Source: Antiquaquibacter soli
GTDB taxonomy: Bacteria > Actinomycetota > Actinomycetes > Actinomycetales > Microbacteriaceae
Length of the DNA: 64,000 nucleotides
Reading direction: 5' to 3'
Assembly: GCF_030580675.1 (NCBI RefSeq)
Contig: NZ_JAUQUB010000001.1
Span: 558,001-622,000, forward strand
Under the pieces are notes generated by a model. That model saw only the letters and a program-made list of their open reading frames with translations. It ran no database searches and was not told the DNA's origin. Positions 20,566 through 30,468 of the stretch are shown here, one piece after another. The translations under genes were made by a program, and so were the position numbers. Position 1 is the first letter of the stretch, and each line of letters starts with the position of its first letter.

Positions 20566-20676
20566 ATGATCGCTTTCACTCTCGTACTGGCAGGCCTCGC
20601 CCTTGCGGGCGCCGTGGCGAGCATCCGTACCACCCTCAGCGACGGGTACCGACGGGTGCCTACCCGATCGCGGTAG
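20566..20676 (+). CDS. 36-residue single-pass membrane mini-protein
   Basis: An ATG at 20566 opens a 36-codon frame ending in TAG at 20674-20676. The product has one hydrophobic segment (about residues 2-18), then a basic tail ending in DGYRRVPTRSR. Short proteins with one membrane helix and a DGYRR(V/I)PT-type tail are, to my recollection, recurrent in Microbacteriaceae, which is why I call it coding. The wobble positions are mainly G or C. It lies in the 82+ bp space between the GlxA-type gene and galE. Function is unknown. Confidence 0.55.
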   Translation: MIAFTLVLAGLALAGAVASIRTTLSDGYRRVPTRSR

Positions 20677-20686
20677 TTTGGGAGCC

Positions 20687-21661
20687 ATGACCTGGCTCGT
20701 CACTGGTGGTGCTGGCTACATCGGATCGCACGTCGTCCGGGCTCTCGGGGCAGCCGGGCTGCCGTCGGTGGTGCTCGACGACCTCTCGAGCGGGCACGAG
20801 TCCTTCGTGCCCGGCGACGTGCCGTTCGTCCGCGGCTCGATCCTCGACGGCTCGCTCCTGCTCCAGGTCCTCGAGGACCACCGGATCACCGGGGTCATCC
20901 ACGTCGCCGGCTTCAAGTACGCGGGCGTCTCGGTCACCCAGCCGCTGCACACCTACGAGCAGAACGTGACCGGCACGCAGCGGCTGCTCGCGGCGATGGA
21001 ATCCCACGGGGTCGACCGGATCGTGTTCTCCTCGAGCGCTGCGGTCTACGGCACGCCTGACACCGATCTCGTCACCGAGCAGACGCCCAAGAACCCGCAG
21101 TCGCCCTACGGCGAGTCCAAGCTCATCGGAGAGTGGCTGCTGCGCGACCAGGCGGTGGCGCGCGGCTTGCGCCACACCTCCCTGCGCTACTTCAACGTGG
21201 TCGGATCCGGGGATGCCTCGCTCTACGACTCGAGCCCGCACAACCTCCTCCCGCTCGTGTTCACCGCGCTCGTCGAGGGTCGGACGCCGCGCATCAATGG
21301 AAACGACTACCCGACGCCGGACGGCACGAACGTGCGCGACTACATCCACGTCTCCGACCTCGCCCTCGCTCACGTCGTCGCCGCCCAGCGGCTCGACGCG
21401 GGCGACGAGCTCGAGCCGGCGTACAACCTCGGGTCCGGGTCGGGCTCGTCGGTGGGGGAGATCATGGCGACGGTCGCGGAGGTCACGGGCATCCCGTTCA
21501 CGCCGGAGATCGCGCCCCGCAGGCCGGGCGACCCCGCCCGGATCGTCGCCGCGGGCGACCTCGCGGCCCGCGACCTCGACTGGCGGATGCGGCACTCGCT
21601 GCGCGAGATGGTCGAGACGCAATGGATAGCGACACGCGGGGCCGCACAACCCTCCGAGTGA
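20687..21661 (+). CDS. galE: UDP-glucose 4-epimerase
   Basis: The 324-residue SDR enzyme interconverts UDP-glucose and UDP-galactose, supplying galactose for wall glycans. It has the NAD-binding TGGAGYIGS (6-14), SSAAVYG with the catalytic Ser, SPYGESK with Tyr near 141 and Lys near 145, YFNVVGS, and RDYIHVSDLA, all characteristic of GalE. The ATG at 20687 has GGGAG just upstream, and the NAD motif sits at the expected distance from it. The gene begins 10 bases after the mini-protein stop. UDP-GlcNAc epimerisation cannot be excluded from sequence alone. Confidence 0.9.
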   Translation: MTWLVTGGAGYIGSHVVRALGAAGLPSVVLDDLSSGHESFVPGDVPFVRGSILDGSLLLQVLEDHRITGVIHVAGFKYAGVSVTQPLHTYEQNVTGTQRLLAAMESHGVDRIVFSSSAAVYGTPDTDLVTEQTPKNPQSPYGESKLIGEWLLRDQAVARGLRHTSLRYFNVVGSGDASLYDSSPHNLLPLVFTALVEGRTPRINGNDYPTPDGTNVRDYIHVSDLALAHVVAAQRLDAGDELEPAYNLGSGSGSSVGEIMATVAEVTGIPFTPEIAPRRPGDPARIVAAGDLAARDLDWRMRHSLREMVETQWIATRGAAQPSE

Positions 21662-21686
21662 AGTTGAAGCCCATATGATCCGCGAC

Positions 21687-21716
21687 TTGACGCGAGGGTA
21701 ACTACACCGATGTAAT
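21687..21716 (+). promoter_or_regulatory. Probable promoter of whiB
   Basis: TTGACG (21687-21692) and TGTAAT (21711-21716) are separated by 18 bases and match five of six consensus positions each. Transcription would start near 21723, giving a leader of about 38 bases with the ribosome site GGAGGGG before the whiB ATG. The surrounding bases are clearly richer in A and T than the genes. Confidence 0.6.
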
Positions 21717-21760
21717 TATCCCTAGCGGCGGATGGCAGTTGGGCGTCCGCCGGAGGGGAG

Positions 21761-22099
21761 ATGAGCATGGCGAGCAATGTCAGTCGCGCGCCGCACGGCC
21801 CCGGGGTGCCCGACGACTGGTTCGTAGACCCGATCCGCCTGGGGGTTCCGGGGGTCCGGCAGCCGGTCGAGGACGACGACAACCCGCTGGCCTGGCAGTC
21901 GGACTCGCTGTGCGCGCAGACCGACCCGGAGGCGTTCTTCCCCGAGAAGGGCGGCTCGACGCGCGACGCGAAGAAGATCTGCGCCTCGTGCGAGGTCCGC
22001 GCCCAGTGCCTCGAGTACGCGCTCGAGAACGACGAGCGCTTCGGTATCTGGGGCGGACTGTCCGAGCGCGAGCGCCGCAAGCTGCGCAAAAGGGCCTAA
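21761..22099 (+). CDS. whiB: WhiB-family iron-sulfur transcriptional regulator (WhiB2/WhmD-like)
   Basis: The 112-residue protein has the four cluster-binding cysteines of the family (Cys51, Cys74, Cys77, Cys83), the C-x2-C-x5-C spacing, the turn GIWGG at 95-99, and a basic C-terminus for DNA contact. WhiB proteins bind a [4Fe-4S] cluster and act with the primary sigma factor. The position ahead of DUF5719, DUF3499 and ahcY genes matches whiB2 (Rv3260c), which is needed for septation in mycobacteria. A second ATG at 21767 is possible; the first has the better-spaced GGAGG. A good promoter lies at 21687. Confidence 0.93.
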   Translation: MSMASNVSRAPHGPGVPDDWFVDPIRLGVPGVRQPVEDDDNPLAWQSDSLCAQTDPEAFFPEKGGSTRDAKKICASCEVRAQCLEYALENDERFGIWGGLSERERRKLRKRA

Positions 22100-22149
22100 C
22101 GGCCGTGTCACACCGGGGCTGAGCGCACCCGCCGCATAGTCTCGATTCG

Positions 22150-24981
22150 ATGCAGCCGAGAGTCACCGCAGTTCTCGTCGCCCGCAACGGCGCCGACTAC
22201 CTGCCCCGAACCCTTGCCGCTATTGCGGCGCAGACTCGGCGACCCGATTCGCTGCTCCTCGTCGACTCCAGTTCGTCCGACTCGACCGGCAGCCTGCTCT
22301 CCGACTTCGGCGGCGCGGTGATCACCACCCCGGGTCGCCGCTCCTTCGGCGACGCCATCGCCCACGCGCTGCAGGTGAGCGGCGGCGGCTCCGCGGAGAA
22401 CGACTGGCTGTGGCTGCTGGGTCACGACAACGCGCCAGAGCCGGGTGCGCTCGCGGCGCTGCTCGGCGCTGTCGAGGTCGCCCCGTCGGTGGCCGTCGCC
22501 GGTCCCAAGCTCATGCGCTGGGACGCGGCCGACACGATCGCAGCCTTCGGCGAGACCATCACGACCTTCGGCCGATCGGTGCAGCTCGTCAGCGATGAGC
22601 TCGACCAGGCCCAGTACGACGTGCAGAGCGATCTCCTCGCCGTCGCGGCCGGGGGGATGCTCGTGCGCCGCTCCGTGTGGGTGGCGCTCGGCGGCTTCGA
22701 CCCCGGGCTGCCCTCGGTGGATGCCGCACTCGACTTCTGCGCTCGCACGCGACTCGCCGGCCACCGGGTCGTCGGTGTCCCGGCCGCGCGCGTCGCGACC
22801 GCGGGACCTCCCGAACTGTTCGGTAGGCGCTCCCTGTCGGCGGGCGCCCAGAACCGCGTCCGGCGTGCCGCGCAGCTCCACCGCCGCCTCGCGTGGGCTC
22901 CGACGATCGCCGTGCCGCTGCACTGGCTGACCCTCGTGCCGCTCGCCGTCCTGCGCTCGCTCGTGCACCTCGTCGCCAAACGACCCGGGTCGGTCGGGGG
23001 CGAGCTCGCGGCGGGGATCGGGGCGGCGTTCGACGGCTCCGTGCCGAGCGCCCGCCGGAGCATCCGTCGGTCCCGGGTGCTGGGCTGGCCGGCTGTCGAC
23101 GCGTTCCGGATGTCGACCGGGCAGGTGCGCGAGCGCCGCGCGCAGGAGCGGGCCGCCGCCGCTGTCGCGTTCTCGGGTCATCGCGAGGGCCCCGGGTTCT
23201 TCGGGGGAGGGGGCGCGTGGGTCGTGCTCGTCGCCCTGGTCATCGGACTTATCGCGTTCGGTCGCTTCCTCGGGGTCGGCGCGCTCTCCGGCGGCGGACT
23301 CGTTCCGCTGTCGTCGACGGTCGCCGAGCTGTGGTCCCACGTCGGCTACGGCTGGCATGACATCGGCCTCGGATTCCTGGGTGCCGCGGATCCGTTCGCG
23401 GTCGTCCTGGCCGTGCTCGGCTCGATCACGTTCTGGTCGCCCTCGTTCTCGATCGTTCTGCTCTACCTGGCGGCCCTCCCGCTTGCCGCCCTCGGGGCGT
23501 GGTGGTGCGCCGCCGCGTTCTCCCGCCGGGGGTGGGGACCCTCCGTCGCCGCCATCGCGTGGGCGCTCGCGCCGCCCTTCCTCGCGTCGCTCGCCGGCGG
23601 CCACCTCGGCGCGGTGATCGCGCACATCCTCCTGCCCACCCTCGTGCTCGCGATCGTTCGCGCCGCGCGCAGCTGGGCCATGGCGGCCGTCGCCGCGCTG
23701 CTCTTCGCGGCGGTCGCGGCCTCCGCTCCCGTTCTCGTCCCGGCGCTCGCGGTCATGCTCGTCGCCTGGATGCTCGCCCGCCCCCGCGGCATCCCCCGTC
23801 TCCTCGGCATCCCGATCCCCGCCGCCGCGCTCTTCGCTCCGCTCGTCGTGGACCAGCTCGGTCGCGGCTCGTGGCTCGCGCTCCTCGCGGAGCCGGGCGT
23901 GCCCGTGCTGCAGGCGGCCCCCTCGGGCTGGCAGCTGGCGCTCGGCGCCCCCACCGGGCAGTTGCACGGCTGGGATGCCCTGCTCGCCCCGCTCGGATTG
24001 CCGGGACTCGTCCCGCACGTGGCCGTCCTCGTGCTGCTCGCGCCCCTCGCCGTGCTCTCGCTGCTGTCGCTCTTCCTTCCCGGGTCGACCCGCTCGATCC
24101 CGATCCTCCTCGTCGCGCTCCTCGGGTTCGCCACCGCCGTGGCGAGCACGCACATCGCCGTGACCCTCGTGGGCTCGCAGGCGACGCCGATCTGGGCGGG
24201 GGCCGGGCTGAGCCTCTACTGGTTGGGGCTCGTGGGCGGTGCCGTCGTCGCCCTCGACGCACTCGGGTCGCGGGCGGGCGTCCCTGCCTGGGTCGCCGGG
24301 CTCGCCCTGGTCGCCGTCGCAGTGCCCGCCGTGGTCTCCGGCTCGTCGGGGTCGACCGCCGTCGTGGAGTCCTCCGGGCGGCTCCTCCCGGCGTTCGTCA
24401 CGGCCGAGGCCTCGTCGCGGCCCGATCTCGGCACACTCGAACTGCGCGCGGAGCCGGACGGCGGACTCGCCGTCACCCTCCACCGCGGAGTCGGGACGAC
24501 CCTCGACGAGCAGTCGACTCTCGCCGCGACCGCGACCGAGCTCACGGACGACGACGTCCGACTCGCGCAGCTGGCGGGCAACCTGGCCTCGCGCAGCGGC
24601 TTCGACATCGCGGCCGAGCTCGACGCGCTGCAGATCGCGTTCGTCGTCCTCCCCGCGCCGGCCGCGACCGAAGAGGCGGAGGCGACGCAGTTGCGCACGG
24701 CCGAGTCGCTCGACGGCAACCGGCTGCTCACCCCGGTCGGTGCCACGAGCGCGGGCTATCTGTGGGCGTTCGAGGGCCTCGCCGAGGGTGAGGCGCCGAG
24801 CGGCCCGCGGCCGACGGATTCGCCGTGGGGACTCGGCATCCTCATCGGCCAGGGGATCGTGTTCGGCCTCACGCTCCTGCTCGCGATCCCGACGACGCGC
24901 CGCCGCCGCGTTCGCTCGGCCCGCGGCTCCGACAGCGACGAGTCCGAGTCCGCCTCGGGCGAGGAGGCCGTCGATGACTGA
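22150..24981 (+). CDS. Large GT2 glycosyltransferase with polytopic membrane C-domain
   Basis: The 943-residue protein has an N-terminal GT2 domain (about 1-235) with VLVARNGADYLPRTL, LLVDSSSSDSTG, LLGHDNAPEPG (90-100) and AGGMLVRRSVW. A second half (about 255-720) has some twelve hydrophobic segments, and an external or soluble domain follows before a last helix near 890. The DxD of the active site appears as HDN. Proteins of this plan are found downstream of whiB in actinobacteria and are thought to build the cell envelope; the substrate is not known. The gene overlaps the DUF5719 gene by 8 bp. Confidence 0.8.
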   Translation: MQPRVTAVLVARNGADYLPRTLAAIAAQTRRPDSLLLVDSSSSDSTGSLLSDFGGAVITTPGRRSFGDAIAHALQVSGGGSAENDWLWLLGHDNAPEPGALAALLGAVEVAPSVAVAGPKLMRWDAADTIAAFGETITTFGRSVQLVSDELDQAQYDVQSDLLAVAAGGMLVRRSVWVALGGFDPGLPSVDAALDFCARTRLAGHRVVGVPAARVATAGPPELFGRRSLSAGAQNRVRRAAQLHRRLAWAPTIAVPLHWLTLVPLAVLRSLVHLVAKRPGSVGGELAAGIGAAFDGSVPSARRSIRRSRVLGWPAVDAFRMSTGQVRERRAQERAAAAVAFSGHREGPGFFGGGGAWVVLVALVIGLIAFGRFLGVGALSGGGLVPLSSTVAELWSHVGYGWHDIGLGFLGAADPFAVVLAVLGSITFWSPSFSIVLLYLAALPLAALGAWWCAAAFSRRGWGPSVAAIAWALAPPFLASLAGGHLGAVIAHILLPTLVLAIVRAARSWAMAAVAALLFAAVAASAPVLVPALAVMLVAWMLARPRGIPRLLGIPIPAAALFAPLVVDQLGRGSWLALLAEPGVPVLQAAPSGWQLALGAPTGQLHGWDALLAPLGLPGLVPHVAVLVLLAPLAVLSLLSLFLPGSTRSIPILLVALLGFATAVASTHIAVTLVGSQATPIWAGAGLSLYWLGLVGGAVVALDALGSRAGVPAWVAGLALVAVAVPAVVSGSSGSTAVVESSGRLLPAFVTAEASSRPDLGTLELRAEPDGGLAVTLHRGVGTTLDEQSTLAATATELTDDDVRLAQLAGNLASRSGFDIAAELDALQIAFVVLPAPAATEEAEATQLRTAESLDGNRLLTPVGATSAGYLWAFEGLAEGEAPSGPRPTDSPWGLGILIGQGIVFGLTLLLAIPTTRRRRVRSARGSDSDESESASGEEAVDD

Positions 24982-26509
24982 TATCGAGCCCACCGGCGAC
25001 GCCGTCGAGCGCGACGACCCCTTCGTCGACCAGCCCGACGAGGACTTCCGGGAGAGCCGCGCCCCGGTCACCGTCCGCGGAGTCGCGATCGTCGGAGCGC
25101 GCGTCGTCACGGGGGCGATCGGCATCGGGGTCGCTGCCGCGGCCATCGCGGTCGCCGCGCTCGTGCCCCTGCCCCGCGTCGCCTCGCAGGCCCCGAGCGA
25201 GCTCGTGGTTCCCGTTCCGACGGCGCAGCAGCTCGTGTGCGCCGGCCCGCTCCTGCGGCTCTCCGACGAGTCGGGACAGGAGGCCACCCAGGCGTCGCCG
25301 ATCGGGGTCCCGGAGCTCGCCTCCGACTCGAGCTCCGGTGCCGTGACCAGTGACCCGCTCGACCAGTCCGACGCGGGCTCCGGCGGAACGGATGCCGCAC
25401 CTCGCGTGATCTCGACGCCGCCGAACGAGGCCGACCCGAGCGAGCGCATCCTCCTCTCGGGTGCTCAGTCGCAGAGCGTCTCCGACGGCGACTTCGTCGG
25501 CCTCGCGGCGGCCGACTGCGGCGTCGCCTCGGCCGACGTCTGGCTCGCGGGCGGTGCGACGACGGTCGGCCGGACCACCCTGCTCACGCTCAACAACCCG
25601 ACCGAGGTGCCCGCCACCGTCGACCTCGAGCTATTCGGTGAGAACGGTCCGATCGTGGCTCCCGGTACGAGCGGCATCGTCGTGCCCCCCAGCGGGCAGC
25701 GCGTGCTCTCGCTCGCAGGTTTCGCCCCGGATGTCGAATCGCCCGTCGTGCACGTGACGAGCGCCGGCGGCCAGGTCGTCGCCGAGCTCCAGCAGTCGAT
25801 CGTGCGCGGCCTCGTCGCCGGCGGCGCCGAAATCGTCGGACCCACCCAGTCGCCGTCCCTGGAGACGGTCATCCCGGGACTCGTCATCTCGGGCGGCGCG
25901 GACATCGAGGAGAACCTCGGCCTCGGGCCCGGCTTCGAAGATCTGCAGACGGTCCTGCGCGTCTTCGTGCCCGGGGAGGAGCCCGCGCAGGCGACGATCC
26001 GAGTCATTCCCGAGGACGGCGTCGGCACCGGGACATCGTTCGAGTTCGAGTTCGATGCCGGGCTCGTCCAGGATGTCCCGATCCCCGACCTCGCGGATGG
26101 CACCTACACCGTCCGGGTGGACTCCGAGGTGCCCCTCCTCGCTGCGGCTCGCGCGTCGGCCGCGTCGGGCGACGGCACCGACGTCGTCTGGCTCCCCGCC
26201 GCCCCGGCTCTCGGCGAGGTCGCGGCCGTCACGATCGCGCCGGGGCCCTCTCCGAGGCTGCACCTCGCGAACCCTACGACGGCGCCCGTGACGGTCGAGC
26301 TCGTCGGCGCGGACGGCGGCGACGACTCCGAGGTCGAGGTCGCGGCCGGCGCCGCGGTGAGCGTGTCTGTCGACCCCGGCGCGAGCTACGTGCTGTCCGG
26401 TTTCGACCGGTTGTTCGCGTCGGTCTCCCTCGTGGACGGCGCCCAGATCGCCGGGTACGTCGTGCGACCGCCGGGCGTGGGATCGAGCCCGATCCTGATC
26501 TACCCGTAG
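24974..26509 (+). CDS. DUF5719 family membrane-anchored extracytoplasmic protein
   Basis: The 511-residue product has an acidic cytoplasmic N-terminus, one membrane anchor near 35-63, and a long extracytoplasmic part. That part consists of repeated beta-strand modules rich in Val, Pro and Gly (for example LTLNNPTEVPATVDLELFG and PRLHLANPTTAPVTVELVG, which look like related repeats). This matches DUF5719, a family coded next to the large GT2 gene in actinobacteria. The two genes overlap by 8 bp, so they likely act together at the envelope. Function is not established. The ATG at 24974 was chosen because the longer frame upstream is the shadow of the GT2 gene. Confidence 0.8.
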   Translation: MTDIEPTGDAVERDDPFVDQPDEDFRESRAPVTVRGVAIVGARVVTGAIGIGVAAAAIAVAALVPLPRVASQAPSELVVPVPTAQQLVCAGPLLRLSDESGQEATQASPIGVPELASDSSSGAVTSDPLDQSDAGSGGTDAAPRVISTPPNEADPSERILLSGAQSQSVSDGDFVGLAAADCGVASADVWLAGGATTVGRTTLLTLNNPTEVPATVDLELFGENGPIVAPGTSGIVVPPSGQRVLSLAGFAPDVESPVVHVTSAGGQVVAELQQSIVRGLVAGGAEIVGPTQSPSLETVIPGLVISGGADIEENLGLGPGFEDLQTVLRVFVPGEEPAQATIRVIPEDGVGTGTSFEFEFDAGLVQDVPIPDLADGTYTVRVDSEVPLLAAARASAASGDGTDVVWLPAAPALGEVAAVTIAPGPSPRLHLANPTTAPVTVELVGADGGDDSEVEVAAGAAVSVSVDPGASYVLSGFDRLFASVSLVDGAQIAGYVVRPPGVGSSPILIYP

Positions 26510-26517
26510 GGGCCCGG

Positions 26518-26961
26518 CTACAGGTGCCGGAAGCGCTCGGGGGCGAGGTCCCAGGGGTCCTTGCCCAGCAGCTCCGCCACGGCTCGGAACACGCAGCTCT
26601 CGATCATCATCCGGCGGTGCAGCTCGTCGTCGCGGTGCAGCTTCGAGAGTCGCTCGATGGGGAGCCGGTACAGGATGACGCGGCCCTGCTGCGGGAGCAC
26701 GCGCCAGCGGTCGACCGACCGGCCCCCGCCCAACTGCGCGGGGAGGCCGGCGACCTCGAAGGAGACGTCGGCGAGCTCGTCCGGCCAGAGGTCGCGCAAG
26801 TACTCGGCGGTCGACGCGACGGTCATATCGAAGTCGTCGACGCGGGTGTGCAGCAGCGGCAGGTGCGGTCCAGTGACCGCGGAGCGCATTCCGCGCCCGT
26901 GGCGGTCCCGCCAGCCGCGACGGGCTGAAGGTGCGCTCACGCGCCGGGGAGACCTGGGCAC
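26518..26961 (-). CDS. Zincin-like metallopeptidase family protein (PF06262-type)
   Basis: The 147-residue protein has a basic, probably disordered N-terminus, then the PF06262-like core DDFDMTVASTAEYLRDLWPDEL and RVILYRLPIERLS. The helix that should hold the zinc site reads MMIESCVFRAVAELLG. Where true zincins have HExxH, this copy shows no His, so peptidase activity is unlikely. The gene order (DUF5719, this gene on the opposite strand, DUF3499) is like that around Rv3259. It ends 8 bp from the convergent DUF5719 gene. Later in-frame starts are possible because the first 25 residues are not conserved-looking. Confidence 0.75.
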   Translation of the reverse strand: MPRSPRRVSAPSARRGWRDRHGRGMRSAVTGPHLPLLHTRVDDFDMTVASTAEYLRDLWPDELADVSFEVAGLPAQLGGGRSVDRWRVLPQQGRVILYRLPIERLSKLHRDDELHRRMMIESCVFRAVAELLGKDPWDLAPERFRHL

Positions 26962-27028
26962 GACCCCATCCTAGCTTTCCGCGTGCCGCGCAGGCCGGGA
27001 CGGTGGCCGGTCGTAGGCTGTGCGTGAG

Positions 27029-27244
27029 ATGAGCGAGATCACCGGCCGCCCGTGCAGCAAGGTCGCCTGCAACGACGAGGCCGTGTCCACCCTCACCTAC
27101 GTCTACGCCGACTCGATGGCCGTCCTCGGCCCCTTGAGCCTCTCGGCCGAGCCGCACTCCTACGACTTGTGCGAGCGTCACGCCGAGCGGCTGTCTGCTC
27201 CTCAGGGCTGGCAGGTCGTGCGCCACGTAGTCTTGGGGGCATGA
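27029..27244 (+). CDS. DUF3499 family protein (small zinc-ribbon-like)
   Basis: The 71-residue product has GRPCSKVAC near the N-terminus and YDLCERHAERL in the middle. The cysteines and histidine (C-x4-C and C-x2-H) look like a small metal-binding knuckle. It matches DUF3499 (Rv3258c-like), coded in many actinobacteria between the PF06262 gene and a phosphomannomutase. I chose the ATG at 27029; an in-frame GTG three codons earlier is possible. The stop overlaps the next start as ATGA, so it is coupled to the HAD enzyme. Function is unknown. Confidence 0.85.
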   Translation: MSEITGRPCSKVACNDEAVSTLTYVYADSMAVLGPLSLSAEPHSYDLCERHAERLSAPQGWQVVRHVVLGA

Positions 27245-28065
27245 GCTTCTCCTCCCCGGCCGATCTGGCCGCCGTCGTCTTCGACCTGGACGACACCCTC
27301 GCCCCGTCGAAGTCGGTGATGGATCCGGCGATGAGCGAGGCGCTCGCGCGGCTCCTCGAGCGCACGGCGGTCTGCATCATTTCGGGGGGTCGCTTCGAGC
27401 AGTTCCAGTCCCAGGCGCTGCGGGCGTTCAGCGCCCCCGAGGACGCCATGGACCGGCTTCACCTGATGCCGACGTGCGGCACCCGCTACTACCGGTGGGA
27501 GTCGGGCGGATGGTCGCTGCAATACGCCGAAGACCTCACCGATGACGAGAAGGCCCGCACCATAGCGACCCTCGAGGCGGGCGCTCGTGAGCTCGGCCTC
27601 TGGGAGCCCGAGCCCTGGGGCGACATCATCGAGGACCGGGGCAGCCAGATCACCTTCTCCGCGCTCGGCCAGCGGGCCCCCGTCGAGGCGAAGACCGCGT
27701 GGGACCCGGATGGCTCGAAGAAGCGCGCGCTCGGCGAGTGGGCGGCTCCTCGCCTCCCCGATCTCGAGGTGCGCGGTGGCGGGTCGACGTCGATCGACGT
27801 GACGCGCAAGGGGATCGACAAGGCGTACGGGGTGGCCAAGCTCCTCGCCGAGCTCGACGTCGCCAAGGAGAACCTGCTGTTCATCGGGGACCGCCTGGAT
27901 GAGGCGGGCAACGACTACCCGGTCTTCGAGTTCGGCGTCGCATCCATCCCGGTGCACGGCTGGCGGGACACGCTCGCGACGGTGACGGCCGTGAGCGAGT
28001 GGATCGACGAGGGCGGCCCGTTCCCGTTGGAGACGATGACTCCGCTCGCCCAGGTGCGAGAATAG
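27241..28065 (+). CDS. HAD-IIB hydrolase, phosphomannomutase (PMM)-like
   Basis: The 274-residue protein has the HAD motifs FDLDDTL (nucleophile Asp15, acid Asp17), SGGRFEQF (motif II, Ser48) and [10 protein letters not shown] (motif IV). The cap region carries [20 protein letters not shown], close to the substrate-binding IDV-x-PKG-x-DK of eukaryotic-type phosphomannomutases. It could convert mannose 6-phosphate to mannose 1-phosphate, the step after ManA, or be a sugar phosphatase. In mycobacteria this locus holds a phosphohexomutase of an unrelated fold (Rv3257c). It overlaps the DUF3499 stop by four bases and ends 5 bases before ahcY. Confidence 0.8.
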   Translation: MSFSSPADLAAVVFDLDDTLAPSKSVMDPAMSEALARLLERTAVCIISGGRFEQFQSQALRAFSAPEDAMDRLHLMPTCGTRYYRWESGGWSLQYAEDLTDDEKARTIATLEAGARELGLWEPEPWGDIIEDRGSQITFSALGQRAPVEAKTAWDPDGSKKRALGEWAAPRLPDLEVRGGGSTSIDVTRKGIDKAYGVAKLLAELDVAKENLLFIGDRLDEAGNDYPVFEFGVASIPVHGWRDTLATVTAVSEWIDEGGPFPLETMTPLAQVRE

Positions 28066-28070
28066 AGGGC

Positions 28071-29531
<1,461 letters not shown>

Positions 29532-29585
29532 GGTCGTCGCCTCTAGTGCCTCGCTGACTGAGGCTCCGGAAGGCGCCTCCGCCGG

Positions 29586-30452
29586 CTACCCGCGGTCGGG
29601 GAAGCCGCGAGGCATGCCCCGCAAGGCCGGGGCGAGTCGCTCCAGACCGCGCTTCTGCAGCTCGAGGGCGGCGAACTCCCGATCCCGTCGGATCGCGGAG
29701 ACTCCGGCGAGGAAGAGTTCGGGGTCGACGGCGGGCACGGGCGAGACGAAGACGGATGCCTCGTTGGCGAGCCCTGCCGCGAGGCGCGACCGGGTCTGCG
29801 GGGTGAGCGCGGTGGCTTGCGCCAGGAACTGCGCGATCCGCCGGGACAGGCCGTCGGGCATCCGGGCCACATCGGCGGTGCGCGACCATTCCTGCAGGAC
29901 TACGGGCACGCCGAAGACCGGGGTGACGGCGTGCGGGACGCGCTCGTTCTGGCTGTAGGTGCCCGCGACGAGGTCGCCGAGCCGCTGCGAGCGGCTGTTC
30001 AGGAGAGCGATGATGGCCGCCCCGCCGCCGAGGGTGCCGAAGATCTCGAACACGCCGGTGAGCGCGCGGATGAAGGCGTGCCGGAACCCGATGGAACCGC
30101 CGTCGTCCCGCACGATGCGCGCCCCGACTGCCAGCTTGCCGAGCGACTTGCCCTGCGAGAGCGTCTCGACGGCGGTCGGCACGACGACGATGGCGATCAC
30201 GAGGCCCACGACCGAGATCGCCCTCGTGAGCGCCTCGTCGAGGCCGAGCTGACCCGCGTAGGTGAGCAGCAGCCACAACAGGAGCAGGTAGGTGCCGAAG
30301 TAGGCGACGAAGTCGATCGCGGCTCCCGCCGCGCGCAGCACGAAGGCCGCGGGCCTGAGGTCGAGCGCGACGGCCTCTCCGATGATGAGCCCGTTGGCCG
30401 CCTCGTCGTGGGCGACGGCATCCGTGCGGGGGACCGCCGCGGGGGTGCTCAT
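29586..30452 (-). CDS. RDD family membrane protein
   Basis: The 288-residue product has three membrane segments (about 34-62, 80-97 and 125-150) embedded in an RDD domain, with the charged signatures LRAAGAAIDF and QGKSLGKLAVGARIVRDDGG. A soluble C-terminal tail of about 120 residues follows. RDD proteins are thought to be transport- or envelope-related; the role is not firmly known. In M. tuberculosis the RDD gene (Rv3695) lies with SpoIIM-like, DUF58 and MoxR genes; here the SpoIIM gene is next door and divergent. The ATG at 30450-30452 partly coincides with an ATG on the other strand. Confidence 0.85.
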   Translation of the reverse strand: MSTPAAVPRTDAVAHDEAANGLIIGEAVALDLRPAAFVLRAAGAAIDFVAYFGTYLLLLWLLLTYAGQLGLDEALTRAISVVGLVIAIVVVPTAVETLSQGKSLGKLAVGARIVRDDGGSIGFRHAFIRALTGVFEIFGTLGGGAAIIALLNSRSQRLGDLVAGTYSQNERVPHAVTPVFGVPVVLQEWSRTADVARMPDGLSRRIAQFLAQATALTPQTRSRLAAGLANEASVFVSPVPAVDPELFLAGVSAIRRDREFAALELQKRGLERLAPALRGMPRGFPDRG

Positions 30453-30468
30453 GCCATCATTTAAGCAG

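Noticed and set aside
22108-25449. A 1113-codon minus-strand open frame
   Set aside because: It is antisense to the GT2 gene and DUF5719 gene, has the Arg/Glu/Gly-rich composition typical of antisense frames in high-GC DNA, and shows no domain.
28066-28070. SAH riboswitch before ahcY
   Set aside because: Only five bases separate ahcY from the preceding gene, so no aptamer can fit and the gene is probably read from the upstream operon.
29548-29564. Hairpin terminator between convergent ahcY and RDD genes
   Set aside because: The stem GCCTC/GAGGC is only five pairs long, without a T-run; too weak to call.
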